DNA from: Paenibacillus sp. yr247
GTDB taxonomy: Bacteria; Bacillota; Bacilli; Paenibacillales; NBRC-103111
Assembly (NCBI RefSeq): GCF_900103825.1
Contig: NZ_FNIF01000001.1
Location: 434,001 to 498,000, forward strand
Reading direction: 5' to 3'
Length of the DNA stretch: 64,000 bases
Shown here piece by piece: positions 8,399-16,507 of this stretch. The number at the start of each line of letters is the position of its first letter. The first letter of the stretch is position 1. The notes below the pieces were generated by a model. It did no database searches. It had not been told where the DNA came from and saw only the letters and a list, made by a program, of their open reading frames with translations. The position numbers were made by a program, and so were the translations under genes.

Positions 8399-9079
8399 AT
8401 GATTGAAGCGCTCATTTTGTTTTTGCAAATTATGTTAATCAACATTGTGCTTAGCGGAGATAATGCGGTTGTAATTGCGCTGGCGAGCAAAAATCTTCCA
8501 CTTGAACAGCGCAAGCTTGCGGTATGGTGGGGGGCCTTCGGGGCTATCGCATTACGGCTAGTGCTGACGTTAGTTGCAGTAAGCCTGCTAGATATCCCTT
8601 ATATTCAAGCAGGGGGATCCATCCTCTTGTTCTGGATTGCGATAAAACTTCTTACGGATGATGACAACCATGCGAATGTGAAGGAAGCATCCACGCTCGG
8701 TAAAGCCATATGGACTATCATTGTTGCGGATTTCGTTATGAGTTTGGATAATGTATTAGCTATTGCGGCAAAAGGGAATGGGAATAATACCGTGATCATT
8801 CTAGGTATTGGACTCAGTATCCCCATCATTATTTGGGGAAGTACACTCGTGATGAATCTGCTGCAGAAATATCCGATTCTTGTGTTTATGGGAGCAGGCA
8901 TTCTCGGTTATACAGCGGGCGAAATGTTTGTTAAAGATGAGAAAATGATTGATTGGTTGCTGCACGATTACGAATATCTACATGTCTGGATACCTATTGT
9001 GGCCACAGTACTCGTGATTACGATTGGTTTAACTGTTAAATGGATGAGATTATTTCAATTCAAAGCAAGAAACGAATAG
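8399..9079 (+). CDS. TerC family integral membrane protein (YjbE type)
   Basis: A 226-residue polytopic protein of about seven membrane segments. The paired TerC motifs NIVLSGDNAVVIALA (residues 14-29) and VADFVMSLDNVLAIAA (near 110-125) carry the acidic residues thought to handle metal ions. Relatives in Bacillus (YjbE, YkoY) are tied to manganese export or metallation of exported enzymes. An ATG with GGGAGG upstream fixes the start. I looked for the yybP-ykoY manganese riboswitch that often precedes such genes and did not see it; the gap instead holds a short palindromic repeat. Confidence 0.88.
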   Translation: MIEALILFLQIMLINIVLSGDNAVVIALASKNLPLEQRKLAVWWGAFGAIALRLVLTLVAVSLLDIPYIQAGGSILLFWIAIKLLTDDDNHANVKEASTLGKAIWTIIVADFVMSLDNVLAIAAKGNGNNTVIILGIGLSIPIIIWGSTLVMNLLQKYPILVFMGAGILGYTAGEMFVKDEKMIDWLLHDYEYLHVWIPIVATVLVITIGLTVKWMRLFQFKARNE

Positions 9080-9129
9080 AGGATATGGAAAACCGCCAAG
9101 CTGATAAGTATTCAGCGAAGCGGTTATTT

Positions 9130-9565
9130 TCGTGTATAAAATTGAATTTTTTTTCGGCGGATGATGCGATGATTGAGATTCAATCCGAAGTTGGTTTTGG
9201 TGCTTCAAATGTCAAACAGGGGCGCTGGACACCCGTTACGATGACATTACGTAATCAGGGGGCAGACTTATCCGGAGATGTCGTGTCCCAATCGGAGCAA
9301 GGATTTCAGTTATGTACAGCATGTCGAACTTCCAAAAGGCAGCATGAAAGTCGTAACGATGCTCTTGCCTGGATACGCTTATACGAAAAGCAATAATACG
9401 ATAGCCTTTTATGAGATATCGTTAAAAGGGAAGAAAATAACGTTTAATGGAAAAGCCTACCTAGAAGCATTCCATTTACCTAAAGAGACTTTGCAGATTG
9501 GGGTTCTAGCCCGAGATGTAGATACCCTGAACTTCCTTTCCTTACTCAGTCAGTCGGGCAATTTT
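9130..9565 (+). pseudogene. Remnant of a large exported protein, N-terminal part
   Basis: The translation reads IEIQSEVGFGASNVKQGRW followed by TPVTMTLRNQGADLSGDVV in one frame. Near 9280 it must shift frame to continue as HVELPKGSMKVVTMLLPGYA and then IGVLARDVDTLNFLSLLSQ. This looks like the start of the large surface protein usually encoded beside DUF58 and von Willebrand genes in Paenibacillus (from memory). No intact frame covers it, the usual several hundred C-terminal residues are absent, and it runs straight into the DUF58 remnant. The exact ends are approximate. Confidence 0.6.
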
Positions 9566-9948
9566 CGAGACCCATCCATTCTGCCGCGTCAGGCGGGTAT
9601 GACTTGGTTATTTTCGGATTTTTTGTATGAACAGGGCATCGAAGATGCGCTAAAGTACTAACTTGCTGCCAAGCAGGAAGTGGTTGCTGTCCAAGTCCTT
9701 GCTCAGGAGGAGCTTGACCCGATTCTTGCAGGAGAGCTGAGATTAATAGACAATGAGACCGGAGAAGCGAGGGAAGTGGCGATGAGCAGAAAAATGCTTC
9801 AGGCCTATAGGGAAGCTGCCTTTCCGTATACGCAATCGCTTAGGGGTTTTGTTATGAACGCGGCATCACATATTTGCTTGTAGTAACCGATGTATCTCCA
9901 GGGGATTTCCTGCTTAGCGAGCTGCGGCGTAACGGATTGGTCCGATAA
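9566..9948 (+). pseudogene. Remnant of a DUF58 domain protein, C-terminal part
   Basis: The translation reads GMTWLFSDFLYEQGIEDALKY, stop TAA at 9659-9661, then LAAKQEVVAVQVLAQEELDP in the same frame, with LIDNETGEAREV further on. Near 9875 a frameshift is needed to reach VVTDVSPGDFLLSELRRNG and the natural stop at 9948. These are the C-terminal features of DUF58 proteins, which work beside MoxR ATPases and VWA proteins. The N-terminal half is missing, so the gene is truncated and carries one nonsense and one frameshift lesion. The end is only 20 bases from the convergent MFS gene. Confidence 0.7.
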
Positions 9949-9967
9949 TCATAGATGAAACGCATCC

Positions 9968-11176
9968 TTAATGCTGAGCCAACTGAATGCTGCGCCGAGC
10001 TTGCCAGAAGCACCATCCATAAATAAGGATGAACACAACGATGAGTGCAGTCGAGTAGCGGTACATCAGTGCATAGCTCCCACTAAAGTTGGCTAGAGCT
10101 CCCAGAACCATTGCTCCTAACCCAATGCCAAGGTCATTGGCTGAGAAGAAGGTTCCGTTGGCCGCACCACGGCGACTCGGCGCCGCGCGAGTAATCGTCC
10201 AAGCCTGTAGAGCAGGCTGTAAGGATCCGAACCCGACACCATAGCATAAAGCTGCTACAGCCAGACTCATTTCCGAGTGTGCATAAGAAAGAAGGAGCAG
10301 TCCGGAAAGGGTGAAAAGAGCGCCGGGCAAGAGCACCCATTCGGGTCCTTTTCGATCAAAAAGCACACCCGTTATAGGTCTTATAATAAGCACCATAGAG
10401 GCATTACATAGGAAAAACCAACCAACATTCGAAATGCCGGCTTCGTGGCCGAACAGCGTAATAAAGGTAACTATGCCTCCATAACAAATAGCCGTACATA
10501 GCAATAAAACCGAGGGAAGTATCGCCGTTCGTTCCCATAAGCGATCCATGAGCTTCGGCCGTTGAGCCGACTTTTCGAGAGGCAAGGGTTTGGTATAGGG
10601 AATAAAAAGAGAACTAAACAAGGATAGCAGTGCTAATAAGGTTGAGATCAGAAGCACGCGAGGGAATCCATAGGTTTGCATCAGCCATAAGCCGGTAAGC
10701 GGAGCCAGTGCCATAGCAAACGTATTGGACAACCCGTAATAGCCCATACCTTCTCCGCGGCGTTTAGTAGGGATAATATCGGCGATGACGGTACCTAAGG
10801 AAGTCGTTGACATGCCCCAACCGATCCCATGAACAAAGCGAGCGGCAAGAATAAGCGTAATAGCAGCCATATAGGAATATCCTGCAATCGTTAGCGCACA
10901 GATCGCAAGTCCTACTAGAAGTACTTGTTTTCTTCCAAGTAAGTCAAGCGCTCGCCCAGCAAAAGGGCGGGTAAAGAGTGAGGAAATAGTAAATATACCC
11001 ATGACGAGTCCAACTTGTACATCGGTTCCGCCTAACTGCGACACATGCGTAGGTATCGTTGGTATGAGCATTTGAAAACTAAAGAAGAGCAGTAAGTTTG
11101 ACATTGAGGTTATTAGAAAGGCTTTGGTCCAAAGCGATTTCCTTTTCTTTTTTTCATTTACAGATAATTGTTCCAT
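9968..11176 (-). CDS. MFS transporter
   Basis: A 402-residue major facilitator with about twelve hydrophobic segments. The loop between helices 2 and 3 carries GRALDLLGRKQVLL (residues about 74-87), the classic MFS motif, and a second copy in the C-terminal half reads GVLFDRKGPEWVLL. RFVHGIGWGMSTT marks helix 4. Such proteins export or import small solutes using the proton gradient; the substrate cannot be told. The start at 11176 is chosen because GGGAGG lies five bases upstream; a longer reading to 11203 lacks one. It lies in reverse orientation between pieces of a decayed gene cluster and is itself intact, which suggests it arrived or was kept after the cluster broke. Confidence 0.9.
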   Translation of the reverse strand: MEQLSVNEKKKRKSLWTKAFLITSMSNLLLFFSFQMLIPTIPTHVSQLGGTDVQVGLVMGIFTISSLFTRPFAGRALDLLGRKQVLLVGLAICALTIAGYSYMAAITLILAARFVHGIGWGMSTTSLGTVIADIIPTKRRGEGMGYYGLSNTFAMALAPLTGLWLMQTYGFPRVLLISTLLALLSLFSSLFIPYTKPLPLEKSAQRPKLMDRLWERTAILPSVLLLCTAICYGGIVTFITLFGHEAGISNVGWFFLCNASMVLIIRPITGVLFDRKGPEWVLLPGALFTLSGLLLLSYAHSEMSLAVAALCYGVGFGSLQPALQAWTITRAAPSRRGAANGTFFSANDLGIGLGAMVLGALANFSGSYALMYRYSTALIVVFILIYGWCFWQARRSIQLAQH

Positions 11177-11334
11177 GTTACCTCCCATGTTGTACATAAG
11201 CAAATCTATTAGACAGGGGGAAAATCGGGCTGCACGTGTAGTAGTATACCCAAGCTAAGGAAAATAGAACGCAAGATAAAACGAACGTCCACCGCTCTTG
11301 GAAAGGTGAGCAGGAGACCAATCGGCCATGACGG

Positions 11335-12243
11335 CATTTCCGTCGACAATTATTGCTCCTGCTTCGGGCGAAATCAAATATCTTTTTTGACATTGATGCC
11401 TCAGCAAGTATGCAGACATCAACGGGGCTTGGAACAAGGCTTGAAGAAGCGAAGCGAGGTATCCTCACTTACGTACTTGAAGAAGCCCAGAATCGTACCT
11501 AGTCGCTTTTAGTCGTGAAGGATCAACCTGAATTACTTCTACAACGGGAATCAAATGTTTCTACTCTCCAAGCTGCTATGGATAAGGTTACTCCCTTTTA
11601 TGGCAAAACGAATGTACAGGAGTCCCTGTCCTTAGCCTCCGCGTTAACCGGGGAAGAATCGGATGGGGAAGTACGCATCTACACCGACAGACAGTGGTGG
11701 AAAAAGCCGAGGGGATCACCTTTTCCATCCCGGTTAACATTCAGGAGCCTGGAATGCAGAAGCGAGGAGGTGACGAAGACACCGACCAGTTGCAAGAACA
11801 TAATACAGTTATAAATGTAACGATTTCTCATTTCGATGTTAAAAGCATGGAGAGTGTGGGGCGGGCAGCCGGATGCTCTCGCTGGAGCATCCGGAAGAAG
11901 CCTTCGCCTTGCTTCTGCAGCGCAGAAGCGATTGACTCCCATCAGCGAGTACCTGCTGATGGCGGCGCTCGCGCTGCTGCTGATGGATATCGCAACGCGG
12001 CGCATTACTCTGTCGCCCGGCCTGTGGGCTCGGGCGTTCGCTTGGAGGCGGGCCGCTCCGGCAGGCCGGCCACTTCAGGCGGAGACGCCGCTGGCGCGTC
12101 TCTGGGAACGCAAGCAGCTTGCAGAGCACGAGCTGCAGCGTAAGGCCGAGCGCCCTGAAGTAGGCGGCGCTCCACAGGCCGCAGCTGTGATGCAGCTGCT
12201 CCGGATCCACCGGAGGCAGGTCAAACGCGGCCGGACAGCATGA
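11335..12243 (+). pseudogene. Remnant of a von Willebrand (VWA) membrane protein gene
   Basis: A broken frame reads NIFFDIDASASMQTSTGLG with the DxSxS metal site of a VWA domain. An in-frame TAG at 11500-11502 interrupts it, then comes VVKDQPELLLQRES and TNVQESLSLASALTG up to VRIYTDRQW near 11690. A one-base loss shifts the frame to VEKAEGITFSIPVNIQEP. A further shift near 11850 leads to a C-terminal end with PISEYLLMAALALLLMDIAT, a membrane segment typical of the end of such proteins. The N-terminal membrane part and much of the middle are gone. The last 400 bases are much richer in GC than the rest. An antisense frame here (11839-12291) is a by-product of that composition. Confidence 0.7.
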
Positions 12244-12381
12244 GCCGTTTGCTCGAAGCCAAACGACGAGGCCGTAAATAGCCCCAAACATCTAGCAATT
12301 TCTGGCCAGGTACGATAAACTATTTGCTGAAGGGTGTCGAATTTGATGCCTCATCTACATGTGAATTAGGAGGGAATTCGT

Positions 12382-12864
12382 ATGGCTAGAAATAGCTACT
12401 CCATTGGTATCCTATTAATTGGCCTGGCCGTTCTGCTGCTTCTTGGTAAAATAGGCGTTTTTCAAGTTCTTCTTTCCTTTTTTTGGCCGCTTGTTTTACT
12501 CATTCCAGGGCTGCTGTTTCACTTCATGTTTTTCAATCGATCCCTGCCCGCAGGTGTACTCGTACCTGGAGGTATATTGACGACTTATGCTGTCATGTTC
12601 TTTTTCTGCAATATATTTGGCTGGGGTTCTATGAGCTATCTATGGCCGGGGTTTATTCTCGGTGTCGCCATCGGATTATATGAGCTTCACCTGTTCGATC
12701 GTGGAAGTGATCGCGGAGTTCTTATAGGGGCAATGGTACTGGGAATCATTTCAACTGTATTTTTCGGGTTAACGTTACTCATTAAATTAGGGATCTATGT
12801 AATCGCTTTGATCCTTGTGCTAGCTGGACTCCTTATGATTTTCCGAAAACGAAATGTGTGGTAA
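12382..12864 (+). CDS. Small polytopic membrane protein (LiaI/DUF5668-like)
   Basis: A 160-residue, very hydrophobic protein with five or six predicted membrane segments, beginning MARNSYSIGILLIGLAVLLL and ending in the basic IFRKRNVW. The IGILLIGLAVLLLL and FFWPLVLLIPGLLF pattern resembles the LiaI/LiaF N-terminal membrane modules of envelope-stress systems, but no regulator gene is adjacent. AGGAGGG nine bases before the ATG fixes the start. It is the last intact gene before typA. Function is not known. Confidence 0.7.
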   Translation: MARNSYSIGILLIGLAVLLLLGKIGVFQVLLSFFWPLVLLIPGLLFHFMFFNRSLPAGVLVPGGILTTYAVMFFFCNIFGWGSMSYLWPGFILGVAIGLYELHLFDRGSDRGVLIGAMVLGIISTVFFGLTLLIKLGIYVIALILVLAGLLMIFRKRNVW

Positions 12865-12910
12865 TCTCAGGGAGAAGCTTGTAAAAGTTTTAAGTAGATT
12901 GCCTTTTACC

Positions 12911-12939
12911 TTGCATAATGTCGAGAAACTGCGTATAAT
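12911..12939 (+). promoter_or_regulatory. Sigma-A-type promoter for typA
   Basis: TTGCAT at 12911-12916 and perfect TATAAT at 12934-12939 are separated by 17 bases. The predicted transcript start, around 12946, is only a few bases before the hairpin at 12952-12984. Confidence 0.7.
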
Positions 12940-12951
12940 AAGGGTAAATGT

Positions 12952-12984
12952 CAAGCGTCGGCGCTTTTGTCCGACGCTTGTTTT
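12952..12984 (+). terminator. 5'-end hairpin (terminator-like) in the typA leader
   Basis: CAAGCGTCGG pairs perfectly with CCGACGCTTG around a nine-base loop, followed by four T. It could terminate reading from the upstream membrane-protein gene. However, it also lies at the very start of the RNA made from the typA promoter, where it would act as a 5' stabiliser or attenuator. Confidence 0.65.
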
Positions 12985-13028
12985 ATGAATAGAGACGAAA
13001 ATTATAGGGTAGAGAGGGTTTGACAATC

Positions 13029-14870
13029 ATGCACGCAAGAGACAAGATTCGCAATATTGCTATTATCGCACACGTTGACCATGGTAAAACGACACTCGTA
13101 GATAAATTACTTCAGCAATCCGGAACATTCCGCGAAAACGAGGCTATTCAAGAAAGAGCGATGGACTCCAACGATCTCGAAAGAGAACGCGGTATTACCA
13201 TTCTAGCAAAAAATACAGCTATTAATTATAAAGACTACCTTATTAACATTGTAGATACTCCTGGACACGCCGATTTCGGTGGTGAAGTAGAGCGTATCAT
13301 GAAAATGGTAGACGGCGTTTTGCTTGTTGTTGATGCCTTCGAAGGCACGATGCCACAAACGAAGTTCGTTCTTCGTAAAGCACTTGAGAGCAACCTCTCT
13401 CCTGTTGTAGTCGTTAACAAAATCGACCGTCCGAACGCTCGTCCTCAAGAAGTTGTGGACGAAGTTCTTGATCTTTTCATTGAACTAGGTGCTACGGATG
13501 AGCAGCTTGATTTCCACGTTGTATATGCATCCGCATTGCAAGGTACATCAAGTCTTGATGCTGAGAAGCAAGATCACAACATGGAAGCTATTTATGAAAC
13601 GATTGTTAGTCACATTCCAGCTCCAACTGAAGATGTTGATCAACCGCTTCAGTTCCTTGTTACATTGATGGATTACAATGAGTACTTGGGCCGTATCGGC
13701 GTAGGCCGTGTGAACCGTGGTAAAATTCGTCAAGGCCAGACCGTTGCTGTTATGACGCGTGAAGGCGGTCAGAAGCAAGCTAGAATCGAGAAGTTATTCG
13801 GTTTCACAGGCTTGAAACGAATTGAGATTGAAGAAGCAGCAGCAGGGGACATTATTGCGATTGCTGGTATCAAAGATATCAATATTGGCGAAACAGTAGC
13901 AGATCCTGCGAATCCAGAAGCATTGCCAGTCTTGAAAATTGATGAGCCAACTCTTCAAATGACATTTATTGTGAATAACTCACCATTTGCGGGACGCGAA
14001 GGCAAATGGGTTACTTCCCGTAAAATCCGTGAGCGTCTGTATAAAGAGCTTGAAACAGATGTCAGCTTACGCGTTGAAGACACGGATAGCCCGGATGCTT
14101 TCATCGTATCTGGCCGCGGCGAGCTTCATTTAGGTATTTTGATTGAAAACATGCGCCGTGAAGGCTTTGAATTGCAAGTTTCCAAACCAGAAGTTATTAT
14201 CCGTCAAATTGACGGTCAAAAAATGGAGCCGATCGAGCGTTTGATTATCGACGTTCCAGAAGACAGCATGGGTTCAGTTATGGAAAGCTTAGGCTCCCGT
14301 AAAGCGGAAATGGTCAACATGATCAACAACGGCAGCGGCAACGTTCGTTTAGAGTTCTTAATCCCAGCGCGTGGTTTGATCGGTTACAGAACGAACTTCT
14401 TGACATTGACTCGCGGCTACGGCATTATGAACCATGCTTTTGACAGCTATGGTCCATACCAAGGAGCAGGCGTAGGCGGACGTCATGAAGGCGTGCTTGT
14501 TGCCAGCGAATCTGGCGTATCCACTTTGTACGGAATCCTTTCTGTAGAAGATCGCGGTATCTTGTTTGTTCATCCACAAACTGAAGTTTACGAAGGAATG
14601 GTCGTTGGCGAGCACACGCGCGATAATGATATCATCGTTAACATCTGTAAGGAAAAAGCGGTAAACAACATCCGTTCAGCGAATAAAGAAGAAACAGTAA
14701 AAATGAAAACTCCACGTATGTACTCTTTAGAGCAAGCGCTTGAGTATTTGAATGATGATGAGTATTGCGAAATTACACCGAAATCCGTTCGTATTCGTAA
14801 AAAGATTTTGAACAAAAGCGAGCGCGAGCGTGCTGAGAAACACCGCAAAACAGCTGAAGCAAACGTTTAG
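13029..14870 (+). CDS. typA: Ribosome-binding translational GTPase TypA/BipA
   Basis: A 613-residue GTPase related to EF-G and LepA that binds the 70S ribosome and supports growth in cold or stress and large-subunit assembly. The G-domain motifs are [10 protein letters not shown] (residues about 13-22), the switch I region [21 protein letters not shown] and NKID. The C-terminal end carries the BipA-specific domain ([26 protein letters not shown]). Length matches the family (about 610). I start at ATG 13029, 11 bases after GAGAGG; the TTG at 13020 is too close to it. The same gene order, typA followed by ylaH, occurs in Bacillus. Confidence 0.97.
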   Translation: MHARDKIRNIAIIAHVDHGKTTLVDKLLQQSGTFRENEAIQERAMDSNDLERERGITILAKNTAINYKDYLINIVDTPGHADFGGEVERIMKMVDGVLLVVDAFEGTMPQTKFVLRKALESNLSPVVVVNKIDRPNARPQEVVDEVLDLFIELGATDEQLDFHVVYASALQGTSSLDAEKQDHNMEAIYETIVSHIPAPTEDVDQPLQFLVTLMDYNEYLGRIGVGRVNRGKIRQGQTVAVMTREGGQKQARIEKLFGFTGLKRIEIEEAAAGDIIAIAGIKDINIGETVADPANPEALPVLKIDEPTLQMTFIVNNSPFAGREGKWVTSRKIRERLYKELETDVSLRVEDTDSPDAFIVSGRGELHLGILIENMRREGFELQVSKPEVIIRQIDGQKMEPIERLIIDVPEDSMGSVMESLGSRKAEMVNMINNGSGNVRLEFLIPARGLIGYRTNFLTLTRGYGIMNHAFDSYGPYQGAGVGGRHEGVLVASESGVSTLYGILSVEDRGILFVHPQTEVYEGMVVGEHTRDNDIIVNICKEKAVNNIRSANKEETVKMKTPRMYSLEQALEYLNDDEYCEITPKSVRIRKKILNKSERERAEKHRKTAEANV

Positions 14871-14887
14871 TTCACAAAGTGTCCATA

Positions 14888-14930
14888 AAAAGGGAAGTGT
14901 CAGCCATTGCGCTGCATTTCCCTTTATTTA
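14888..14930 (+). terminator. Rho-independent terminator after typA
   Basis: AAAGGGAAGTG...CAGC pairs with GCTG-CATTTCCCTTT around a short loop and is followed by a T-rich run. It ends the typA transcript. Confidence 0.8.
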
Positions 14931-14949
14931 TTTGTGCGTTTGAGAGATA

Positions 14950-15279
14950 ATGATATTTGACTTTACTTTTTTTATGAAATGGAGTGTATGTTTGTTGACA
15001 GCATTGAACGAGTGGTTTGGAAATCACCTATACATCACTTATTTGTTAATCTTTATATTCATGTCTTATGTGTATAACAAAGTTTTTCGTCAACGCAAAT
15101 TGCCGATTCTCAAGACAGCCATCATTTATGTGCTGCTGGCCATCGGGTCGGTTATGCTGCTTGTCTTTCAAATTGTAGGACTACCTATTGTTCTCTGTTT
15201 GGCAGTAGCGATTTCGTTAATGTTTCTGGTTCGTATTCGGTATTTTATCGAGAAAAGAAGCGGGAATAGACCGACCTAA
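14950..15279 (+). CDS. ylaH: YlaH-like membrane protein
   Basis: A 109-residue protein with three hydrophobic segments (around residues 25-45, 52-75 and 75-98). Its position directly after typA and its size match YlaH of Bacillus, a small membrane protein of unknown role. The ribosome-binding site before ATG 14950 is weak, so a later start is possible, for example Met 11 (MKWSVC). The family call relies on gene order as much as on sequence. Confidence 0.7.
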   Translation: MIFDFTFFMKWSVCLLTALNEWFGNHLYITYLLIFIFMSYVYNKVFRQRKLPILKTAIIYVLLAIGSVMLLVFQIVGLPIVLCLAVAISLMFLVRIRYFIEKRSGNRPT

Positions 15280-15295
15280 TACATACCCATAGGAT

Positions 15296-15414
15296 ATGCT
15301 TACGATGTAAGTTTTCTCACGAAAACTCAAGATAATGCTTACGATGTAAGTTTTCTCACGAAAACTCAAGATAATGCTTACGATGTAAGTTTTCTCACGA
15401 AAACTCTAAGGAGG
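15296..15414 (+). repeat. Three tandem 39-bp leader hairpin repeats ending in a ribosome-binding site
   Basis: The units start at 15296, 15335 and 15374, exactly 39 bases apart and nearly identical. Each holds CTTAC-GAT-GTAAG overlapping a second hairpin AGTTTTC-TCAC-GAAAACT (second stems at 15310-15327, 15349-15366, 15388-15405). The last unit continues CTA-AGGAGG (ribosome-binding site 15409-15414) for the gene at 15420. This is the largest tandem member of a family also found at 36379, 57161 and 62803. Confidence 0.9.
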
Positions 15415-15419
15415 GGCAA

Positions 15420-15857
15420 ATGACGCGATACTGGTTAACTCCGATAGTTGGCTATTCTCCTTTGGTATTAGGGGCTGATCGTATGGAATGCACACCTATA
15501 CCGGAGTTGGAAGCTTTCCGTGAGATAGCGAATGTGAAGCATCCCAGATTGCTATCTATGTTTAAATCTAGTCTTCTGTTAAGCGACGATGAAGAGATAT
15601 GCGGTTCGGAGCTCGTAGAACTGGATTTGTCGCAGCGTGAGGGCGTAGTGTTTGATGGTAATCATTTTCATCTATCGCATTGTGCAGAAGCCTTTCTGGA
15701 CCGTCTACTTAAGCGCCAGGAAGCTTTGGATATGGTATCCTCGATTGATGATGGTTGTTTGGAAAACCATGCTCAACACATCATTTGGAAAAATCAATGG
15801 CTTCGTTGGCTGGAATCTGGCTATGACGTTATTTTACTTAGAGAGGATGGGCGCTAA
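15420..15857 (+). CDS. Hypothetical protein behind the triple hairpin leader
   Basis: A 145-residue soluble, slightly acidic protein that I do not recognise. It begins MTRYWLTPIVGYSPLVLGA and contains a cysteine/histidine-bearing middle (FHLSHCAEAF) and a tryptophan-rich end (HIIWKNQWLRWLESG). No signal peptide or membrane segment is seen. The ATG lies five bases after AGGAGG, which is itself the end of the third tandem hairpin repeat. The next gene starts one base after its stop, so the two are translationally coupled. It occupies the place of ylaI in the Bacillus order but is not that protein. Confidence 0.75.
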   Translation: MTRYWLTPIVGYSPLVLGADRMECTPIPELEAFREIANVKHPRLLSMFKSSLLLSDDEEICGSELVELDLSQREGVVFDGNHFHLSHCAEAFLDRLLKRQEALDMVSSIDDGCLENHAQHIIWKNQWLRWLESGYDVILLREDGR

Positions 15858-15858
15858 G

Positions 15859-16140
15859 ATGAAACTCCAAGACACTTTTTTTAACTGGCTGCAAATGCAT
15901 ATCGTTCATCAAGCAAGACCGGATGATGAGGCTGCCAAGGAAACGCTCGATTTTTTTGAACTTATTTTGCGCGAGGATCATGGGGTTAGTCAATTAGAAA
16001 TTGTGGATGATGCGGATCGGATGAAAATTCATATCGCCTATGAGCATAAAGGGGTCAAAAGTAAACAAAGCTTTGATCGTGAAGCTGCGGAAAAGCTGCG
16101 GGATGATATTAATTCGAATCCGATTTACAATAATCAATAG
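15859..16140 (+). CDS. Hypothetical small protein, partner of the preceding gene
   Basis: A 93-residue protein, acidic in the middle and without membrane segments: it begins MKLQDTFFNWLQMHIVHQ and includes FFELILREDHGVSQLEIV. I do not recognise a family. The start at 15859 is two bases after the last base of the upstream gene and has only a weak ribosome-binding site, so translation probably depends on the upstream gene. A longer frame beginning at 15652 overlaps that gene and is not used here. Confidence 0.65.
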   Translation: MKLQDTFFNWLQMHIVHQARPDDEAAKETLDFFELILREDHGVSQLEIVDDADRMKIHIAYEHKGVKSKQSFDREAAEKLRDDINSNPIYNNQ

Positions 16141-16319
16141 AGGTTCACTTTGACGACATAACTTTTATAAACAGACGTACAATAAGGTATATCTGGGTGG
16201 AAAAGGAGTGTTCACATGAACCGAAAATAGATTCGTAAAGGTGGAACGCTTGCCACCAGCTATGCTATACTGTAAGTGTAAGGAGCGTTTTCAACCACCT
16301 AGTAGGAGGCGCAAACGAT

Positions 16320-16463
16320 ATGGCTGAACACATCACAGCTTTACCGGAGCAATTGATTGATCGCGCCCTAATGTTGACCAAACCTAAATATGAGAAAACT
16401 TGTGCGAGCCGAGTAACTGCCCAGCCACCCGGCCAAGTTTTTGATGCGATAAAAAAAGCCTAG
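16320..16463 (+). CDS. Possible 47-residue small protein
   Basis: A short frame beginning MAEHITALPEQLIDRAL has a strong ribosome-binding site (AGGAGG about nine bases upstream) and stops inside the arm of a terminator. The combination of a strong ribosome-binding site, reading frame and directly following terminator argues that it is expressed. Composition is unremarkable and I recognise no family. It stands in an otherwise empty gap before the convergent spore lipoprotein gene. It could also be a remnant of a longer gene. Confidence 0.5.
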   Translation: MAEHITALPEQLIDRALMLTKPKYEKTCASRVTAQPPGQVFDAIKKA

Positions 16464-16491
16464 ATCTGCTTATGTGCAGTCGAGGCTTTTT
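16451..16491. terminator. Bidirectional terminator
   Basis: AAGCCT...CTGC and GCAG...AGGCTT form an imperfect stem with an A run on the left and a T run on the right. It can serve both the small frame at 16320 (plus) and the lipoprotein gene at 16508 (minus). Confidence 0.75.
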
Positions 16492-16507
16492 GTTATCTTT
16501 CCGCGAA

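Noticed and set aside
11839..12291. 150-codon minus-strand frame opposite the VWA remnant
   Set aside because: A product of the GC-rich stretch; no ribosome-binding site, and the plus strand explains the sequence as a decayed membrane protein end.
15296..15405. Three tandem repeats as a possible CRISPR array
   Set aside because: The units are directly adjacent with no variable spacers, are leader elements ending in a ribosome-binding site, and no cas genes are near.
16216..16230. Four-codon frame MNRK with strong ribosome-binding site
   Set aside because: Too short to call as a gene; mentioned only as context for the 47-residue frame.
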